Below, piece by piece: positions 59,407-64,000 of a DNA stretch of 64,000 nt. The notes beneath the pieces are model-generated. The model was given only the letters and a program-made list of their open reading frames with translations. It ran no database searches and was not told the origin of the DNA. How positions within the stretch are numbered: position 1 is the first letter of the stretch; each line of letters starts with the position of its first letter. Made by a program: the position numbers and the translations under genes. Source of the DNA: Streptomyces lunaelactis (lineage in GTDB: Bacteria; Actinomycetota; Actinomycetes; Streptomycetales; Streptomycetaceae); NCBI RefSeq assembly GCF_003054555.1, contig NZ_CP026304.1:7378001-7442000 (forward strand). The letters run 5' to 3'.

Positions 59407-60279
59407 ATGAGGCAGTCCGCACGCCGCCTTGCCAAGGCTGTCCAGTCGCTGCGCACGCGCCTGCCGTTCGTCTCCCGCGCCGCCGAACAGCTGCTGCGCG
59501 TCAGCATCCTGGACAACGGCACGCGGATCGCGGCGCAGGTCTTCGTCGGCGTCATTCCCGCGCTGTTCGTGATCACCGCATTCGCCCCGGCCGTCTTGCG
59601 TGACCAGCTGGTGTCCACGGTGCGAGCGGAGTTCGGCCTGCGGGGCGAGACGCTCTCCCAGGTGCAGCAGTTGCTGCGGGCGGGCGGGGACAGCGAGACC
59701 CGGGACGCGTTCGGTGCCGTCGGGGCAGTGGTGGTCCTGCTGTCCGCGACGACGTGCAGCCGTGCCCTGCAGCGGGTGTGCGAGCGCTCCTGGCACCTGC
59801 CCGGGGCGGCGATCCACGTGGTCGCCTGGAGGTGGATGGTGTGGCTGGTCGTGTGGCTGGTCGTGCTGCTTCTGCTGGGACCGCTGCACGATGCCTTCGG
59901 AGCGGGTACGGCGCTGGGTGTGCCGCTGACGGTGGTCTCGAGTGTGCTGCTGTGGTGGTGGACCCAGTATCTGCTGCTGGGCGGCCGCGTGCCCTGGCTG
60001 CCGCTGCTGCCCGGTGCGGTGATGAGCGGTACGGCCGTGGTGGTGCTGAGCTGGGCGGCACGCCTGTATCTGCCGAATGAACTGGACCGCAGCGTCGCGC
60101 AGTTCGGGCCGTACGGAGCGGTGTTCAGCCTCCTGTCGTGGCTGATCGTCCTGTGTGCCGCCGTCACGGCGGCCATCGCCCTCGGCCAAGTCGTCGCGAC
60201 CGAGCCGTTCGTGGCCCGACTACTCGGCACCGCTACCCGGAACTCGGATCCTGACCGGAGCGGTCCTGATCAGGACTGA
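59407..60279 (+). CDS. YihY/BrkB-family inner-membrane protein
   Basis: 290 aa from ATG at 59407 (a GTG at 59371 is an alternative). About six helices, including TRIAAQVFVGVIPALFVITA, VVAWRWMVWLVVWLVVLLLL and AVFSLLSWLIVLCAAVTAA. The YihY/BrkB family has poorly known roles, sometimes annotated as envelope or serum-resistance proteins. The region between WhiB and this gene (59216-59406) shows nothing recognisable. Confidence 0.82.
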   Translation: MRQSARRLAKAVQSLRTRLPFVSRAAEQLLRVSILDNGTRIAAQVFVGVIPALFVITAFAPAVLRDQLVSTVRAEFGLRGETLSQVQQLLRAGGDSETRDAFGAVGAVVVLLSATTCSRALQRVCERSWHLPGAAIHVVAWRWMVWLVVWLVVLLLLGPLHDAFGAGTALGVPLTVVSSVLLWWWTQYLLLGGRVPWLPLLPGAVMSGTAVVVLSWAARLYLPNELDRSVAQFGPYGAVFSLLSWLIVLCAAVTAAIALGQVVATEPFVARLLGTATRNSDPDRSGPDQD

Positions 60280-60340
60280 TCGACTCCAGCAGGGCGTCGC
60301 CGCACCAGGCAGCGGATGGTGCGTCACCATGACGCGGTCA

Positions 60341-60892
60341 TCAGGGGGCGGTCCGCTGAGCCTTGACGATCCGCGGGACGCTCTTCTCCCCGACTGCCTT
60401 GCTGCTGATGGCGTAGCGCTCGGCTCGGGCCCCGGGGGCGACGTCGGCGAAGCCCAGTACGACGGAATCGAGGGTCTTGCCGTCGGCGTCGGCAAAGTCG
60501 ACCTGCACGGAGTAGAACGCCTTCTCGTCGGTGCTGTTGGTCACTCTGACCAGGGCGGCACGCTTTCCGTCGGTACGCGAGGTCGGTACGCCGCCCTGGG
60601 ACACGTCCGCCATGGCGTTGCCCTGACCGGGAGCGTCCGCGAGAGCCGCGGAGGCGGAGGCCCGGATGCGTGCGGCCTCCGCGGAGACCGAGGCTTCGAA
60701 GTCCTCCTTGGAGCGAGGGCTGGACGATGCCGTCTCACGAGGTGGCGATGCGGCGGATCCGGTGCGGCTCGGCGTGGCCGGGCCGGAGCTGTCGTCGTCC
60801 CCTCCGCATGCGGTCAGGCCGACTGCCAGAAGCGCTGCCAGCGCGGTCGCCACGACGCCCTCGGCTCTCCTCCGCACCGTGAGAGTGGCCAC
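60341..60892 (-). CDS. Lipoprotein, unknown function
   Basis: 183 aa from GTG at 60892 with GGAGG five bases upstream. The n-region TVRRRAEGVV, hydrophobic core and lipobox LTAC with GG after the Cys mark a diacylated lipoprotein. A Ser/Pro/Thr-rich linker follows. The C-terminal half is one beta-rich domain (AALVRVTNSTDEKAFYSVQV, VVLGFADVAPGARAE), resembling FxLYD-type extracellular domains, anchored outside the membrane. Confidence 0.82.
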   Translation of the reverse strand: MATLTVRRRAEGVVATALAALLAVGLTACGGDDDSSGPATPSRTGSAASPPRETASSSPRSKEDFEASVSAEAARIRASASAALADAPGQGNAMADVSQGGVPTSRTDGKRAALVRVTNSTDEKAFYSVQVDFADADGKTLDSVVLGFADVAPGARAERYAISSKAVGEKSVPRIVKAQRTAP

Positions 60893-61078
60893 GGAAACCT
60901 CCACATACCGGAATGAATAGCATCTAGCCGCCAAAACTAGTCCACAAGGTCACAGAGTGCGATCGCAGGAACAGGTGCTCCAGCCCGTCGGACGGCTGCC
61001 TTCCGGATGCACGTGAGACGTCGCCGGTAGATCGTGGACCGGGAGGAATCCAGGGAGGGAACCACCAGAGAGGGAGCC

Positions 61079-62200
61079 ATGGAAACCGACGCCCTGACGC
61101 CTGCGTTGCTGCGGACCCTGCGCGAGACGCAGCCCTATCCGGTCGTATCCGTGACCGTCCCCACGCATCGGCGCGAGCCCGACAACGCTCAGGACGCGGT
61201 ACGCCTTCGCAATCTTGTGGCGGAGGCAGAGCGTCGGCTCGACTCCGACGAGACGGTGTCGCGGCAGGCCCGGATCGACATCAAGACGCAGCTCGATCAG
61301 GCTGTCGCCGAGGTCGACCTGCGACACACCCTCGACGGGCTGGTGATCCTCGCGAATCCGGGCGAGCACCAGATCTGGTACCTCCCCCGGCGGGTACCGG
61401 AACGTGTCGTGCTGAGCGACACCTACCTGACCCGGAACCTGGTCGCCGCGAAGGCCATGGACCGCCCGTACTGGATCCTCGCCGTCGCCGCGGACCGCGC
61501 CACGCTGTGGCACGGCTCCGGAGAGTCCGTACGAGAGCACAATCGCAACGGGTTCCCCAAGGTCATGGAGCCGGAGGTGCAGGATGTGCAGCGCGAGGAG
61601 CGCGTGGGCGATTCGGCCAGCACCTTCCGCGACGAGCAGATCCACCGGTTCCTGCGGGAGGTGGACGCCGCGCTGTCCGCCGTTCTCGCCGCCGAGCCCC
61701 GCCCCCTCTACCTCGTCGGCCTGGCTCCCGCGCTGGCCCTGCTGGAGGAGGTGGGCACCGTCGAACGCGACGTCGCGGGAAAGGTACTCAACGGCGGCCT
61801 GCTGAACGGACCGGCGCACGTTCTGTACCGAGAACTGGAGGCCGGCATCGGCGAGTTCCACCGGAAGGAGGCGGCACGCACCATCGACCGGCTCGTCGCG
61901 GCCCGCGGCCGGCGCACCTTCGCCGCCGGCCTCGACGAAGTACGGGAGGCCGCCCAGGAGGGACGGGCCGCACTCGTCGCCGTCGAGGAGAACTTCCAGC
62001 AGACCGTTCGGGTCGACCAAGGGCATCTGGTGCCCGTCGACCCGGCGGAACCGGGCTCGGCTCCTTCCGAGGACGGCGTCCGTGAGGACATCGTCGACGA
62101 AATCGTGGAAGCCGCCCTGGACAGCGGTGCCGAGGTCGTCTTCGTTCCCGGCGACGCACTCGCCGGCCACAACCGCATCGCGGCCGACCTGCGCTACTGA
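61079..62200 (+). CDS. baeRF-type (bacterial archaeo-eukaryotic release-factor-like) protein
   Basis: 373 aa from ATG at 61079 after GAGAGGGA. The C-terminal half has the eRF1-domain-2/L7Ae-like pattern seen in baeRF families (FRDEQIHRFLREVDAALSAV, RPLYLVGLAPALALLEEVG, DSGAEVVFVPGDALAGH). The usual GGQ loop of true release factors is not present. These proteins are thought to act on ribosomes or tRNA under stress, but this is not established. Family assignment moderate, function open. Confidence 0.72.
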   Translation: METDALTPALLRTLRETQPYPVVSVTVPTHRREPDNAQDAVRLRNLVAEAERRLDSDETVSRQARIDIKTQLDQAVAEVDLRHTLDGLVILANPGEHQIWYLPRRVPERVVLSDTYLTRNLVAAKAMDRPYWILAVAADRATLWHGSGESVREHNRNGFPKVMEPEVQDVQREERVGDSASTFRDEQIHRFLREVDAALSAVLAAEPRPLYLVGLAPALALLEEVGTVERDVAGKVLNGGLLNGPAHVLYRELEAGIGEFHRKEAARTIDRLVAARGRRTFAAGLDEVREAAQEGRAALVAVEENFQQTVRVDQGHLVPVDPAEPGSAPSEDGVREDIVDEIVEAALDSGAEVVFVPGDALAGHNRIAADLRY

Positions 62201-62344
62201 CCTCGCGGCTCAGCCACCGCACACGGCCGGCAGCTCGGCATCTCCCGCGCCCATGAGCGATGAGTGGGACCGGGCCGCGGGGTCTACCCCTGTGGACGGC
62301 CCGCCTCTCCGGGCTGGGGCCACGGCTCGCGAAAGGAAGAGATC

Positions 62345-62719
62345 ATGTTCGGCAACACGCAGGCGTTCAGCGGATTCGCCGCGGACGACATCGAGAAGGC
62401 GAAGGCCTTCTACAGCCAGACTCTGGGCCTGAAGGTGACCGAGGAGTACGGCATGCTGCGGCTGCACCTCGGCAGCGGCGCCGAGGTGCTGGTCTATCCC
62501 AAGGCCGTGCACACGCCGGCGTCGTTCACGGTTCTCAACTTCCCCGTGGACGACATCGACGCGGCCGTCGACGAGCTCGTCCGACGAGGCGTGCGATTCG
62601 AGCGGTACCCCGGCATGGAGGGCGACGACAAGGGCATCGTCCGGGGCGGCGGCGGCCCGGACATCGCGTGGTTCACGGACCCGGCGGGCAACGTCATCTC
62701 CGTGCTCCAGGACACCTAA
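62345..62719 (+). CDS. VOC-family protein, single domain
   Basis: 124 aa from ATG at 62345 following AAAGGAAG. A single VOC domain runs from [20 protein letters not shown] to [16 protein letters not shown]. Small proteins of this type include dioxygenases, isomerases and drug-binding resistance proteins. Nothing nearby suggests a specific substrate. Confidence 0.88.
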   Translation: MFGNTQAFSGFAADDIEKAKAFYSQTLGLKVTEEYGMLRLHLGSGAEVLVYPKAVHTPASFTVLNFPVDDIDAAVDELVRRGVRFERYPGMEGDDKGIVRGGGGPDIAWFTDPAGNVISVLQDT

Positions 62720-62941
62720 GCGGTGTCGGGGAGGTCCGGGTGGGTGAAGGAGCGGGTCGAGGGCCGAGTCTGGCAAGGCGGAGGAAGGAGTCCACGCGGA
62801 GCGTCGGCGACTGACGACAACGCAGCCAGGCGACAGCCATCGGCCCGCGACGCCGCCCGGACTTCCCCGGGGCCGCTCAGGTCCTGTCCGGGCCGGTGCG
62901 CGCCAGGACGGCCGCAGCCCATCCGCCCTGCGCGCCGGGCG

Positions 62942-63169
62942 TCACGGCATGATCTCCAGTGGTTCGTACTCGTGCTCCCGGCCACCGACCCACTCGATCC
63001 ACGTCGGATCGTCGAGGAGTGCGTCAGCGTCGGGCAGGCCGGCCAGCCGCAGGAACTCCAGCAGGTCCCGGTCGGAGTGGGCGAGGCCCATGATCTGGTC
63101 CCGCACGGTGACTCTTCGGCCACCGGACGGGGAGATCCGGTGCACGACGATCGGCGGGTGGGCGGCCAT
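62942..63169 (-). CDS. Hypothetical protein, 75 aa
   Basis: ATG at 63169. The protein is compact and acidic (VTVRDQIMGLAHSDRDLLEF, PDADALLDDPTWIEWVGGRE). Codon bias is coding-like. No family recognised. The 222 bases between it and the VOC gene hold no other feature I can support. Confidence 0.6.
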   Translation of the reverse strand: MAAHPPIVVHRISPSGGRRVTVRDQIMGLAHSDRDLLEFLRLAGLPDADALLDDPTWIEWVGGREHEYEPLEIMP

Positions 63170-63252
63170 GTACCCAGGCTGCGACGGATCGCCGCTCACA
63201 GCATGTCCGGGGCTCGGCCGGAAGGGGCCTGGGGCCTGATCCCGAAGGCGCC

Positions 63253-64000
63253 CTAAGCAGGCACTCGGCCCTGGAGACGGGCGGCGCGGTCGCGGATCTC
63301 CGGCAGGAGCGTGTAGAGCGCGGAGCCGGGGCAGCGTGTCCAGCAGCCGTCGCGGTGCCCCGAGATCGTGGGAAAGGTGACCCGGCTGCCCTTCGGGTAT
63401 TTGCTGGCGTCGTTGGTGGAGACCAGGAGTGTGCTGCCGCGGGGGTCGATCCCGTACAGACCGAGCTTCCACGCGGCGAGGCGGGATATCGCCTCGAGCA
63501 TCGGCGCGGGCACGCTCGCCCCGGTGCCGTACGTCCCGATGGCCGCTATGCCGACGCTGCCGATGTTGAATCCCACGGTGTGCGCGCCGACGACGGGATT
63601 GTCGATGCCCCCGGTGCGCCCCTCGTAGATGGTGCCGGTCCGGTCGACGAAGAAGTTGTATCCGACGTCGTCCCAGTCCCGGTTGTCGACGTGGTCGTCG
63701 GAGAGGGCACGGATCAGAGCGGGGACGTCTTGCGGCGTGTAGTCGTTGCCGCTGTTCGAGTGATGGATGAAGACCGCCTTGACCGAGGTCGCGGACAGCT
63801 CGGGTTTCCGCCGCGGCAGCGGTGTGGGCTGCCAGTCCGTCCGGAGTACGACAGCCGGCCGGGCTGCGGTCCACGGCGCGGCGGGCTCGGCCCGCGGACG
63901 CGGCCGGGTGCGGCCTTCCGCGGGCGCCGACGCGGACGGCCTTCCCTTGTCGCTCGCGGCCAGTGCGGCCGCGATCACGCCTGCCGCGGCTGCCCTGCCC
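63253..64000 (-). CDS. PGRP-type N-acetylmuramoyl-L-alanine amidase, 5' end cut by window edge
   Basis: The frame is open to base 64000. The GTG at 63978 is internal to a signal-peptide core (AAAAGVIAAALAA), so the true start is off-window. The mature part is an amidase_2/peptidoglycan-recognition domain with zinc-site residues in VFIHHSNSGNDYT, HTVGFNIGSVGIAAIG and GHRDGCWTRCPG. It should cut the amide between MurNAc and the peptide stem outside the membrane. Streptomyces secrete many such enzymes. Confidence 0.9.
   Translation of the reverse strand, partial: GRAAAAGVIAAALAASDKGRPSASAPAEGRTRPRPRAEPAAPWTAARPAVVLRTDWQPTPLPRRKPELSATSVKAVFIHHSNSGNDYTPQDVPALIRALSDDHVDNRDWDDVGYNFFVDRTGTIYEGRTGGIDNPVVGAHTVGFNIGSVGIAAIGTYGTGASVPAPMLEAISRLAAWKLGLYGIDPRGSTLLVSTNDASKYPKGSRVTFPTISGHRDGCWTRCPGSALYTLLPEIRDRAARLQGRVPA

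Noticed and set aside
63976..63978. GTG as the start of the amidase
   Set aside because: It falls inside the hydrophobic core of a signal peptide whose basic beginning would be beyond base 64000.

Overview
The window is very GC-rich, with G/C-biased third codon positions, tightly overlapping ATGA/GTGA operons, GTG starts, a WhiB protein, XRE/DUF397 regulators, F420-type and small-laccase enzymes. All of this points to a Streptomyces chromosome (or a close relative). No rRNA, tRNA, CRISPR array, transposase or prophage gene was seen.

Bases 1 to about 28.6 kb look like the right-hand part of a specialised-metabolite cluster whose core synthase lies beyond the left edge. It holds a cation/proton antiporter (cut by the edge), an F420-type oxidoreductase, an O-methyltransferase, a POT-family transporter, a FAD-dependent halogenase, a deleted MFS transporter, a secreted VOC protein, a FAD monooxygenase, an MMPL exporter, a [3Fe-4S] ferredoxin with a P450, a TenA-like protein, an asparagine-synthetase-type amidotransferase, a glycosyltransferase, a multicopper oxidase with a membrane partner, and an unusual fusion of an antibiotic-biosynthesis-monooxygenase-like domain with a beta-hydroxyacid dehydrogenase, followed by an SCP2 protein. 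A complete SAM-regeneration operon closes it: metK, adenosine kinase, metH, metF, ahcY. This set of tailoring genes fits a chlorinated, amidated, heavily O-methylated aromatic (type II) polyketide, perhaps of the polycyclic xanthone/pentangular kind. That is an inference, because no ketosynthase is in view. Promoter regions at about 6.2, 6.88 and 18.57 kb carry direct repeats of the TCGAG type at 11-bp spacing, the classical SARP activator site, so one off-window SARP may control the set.

Bases 28.6 to 39.5 kb are ordinary accessory chromosome: a small membrane protein, an ATPase/XRE/DUF397 regulatory locus, a GT87 membrane glycosyltransferase, a membrane-anchored molybdopterin oxidoreductase, a large secreted protein, and an overlapping four-gene operon (epimerase, GT2, TIGR04282-type transferase, methyltransferase) whose last gene has a one-base frameshift.

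Bases 39.6 to 50.2 kb contain a large NACHT NTPase (possible phage-defence protein), a Tat-exported FAD oxidoreductase, a YchJ-like protein, a GlxA-type regulator, a VOC protein, two gene remnants (one a frameshifted acyl-CoA ligase), and a divergent LigC-type ligase/LigD-type polymerase pair.

Bases 50.2 to 56.2 kb form an extracellular redox module: a cupredoxin/three-repeat/DUF1080 protein, a ThuA-sorbosone dehydrogenase and a divergent two-domain laccase. The right end has an alpha/beta hydrolase and TetR repressor sharing a palindromic operator, VOC proteins, a WhiB factor, a BrkB-type membrane protein, a lipoprotein, a baeRF-type protein and a PGRP-type amidase cut by the right edge.
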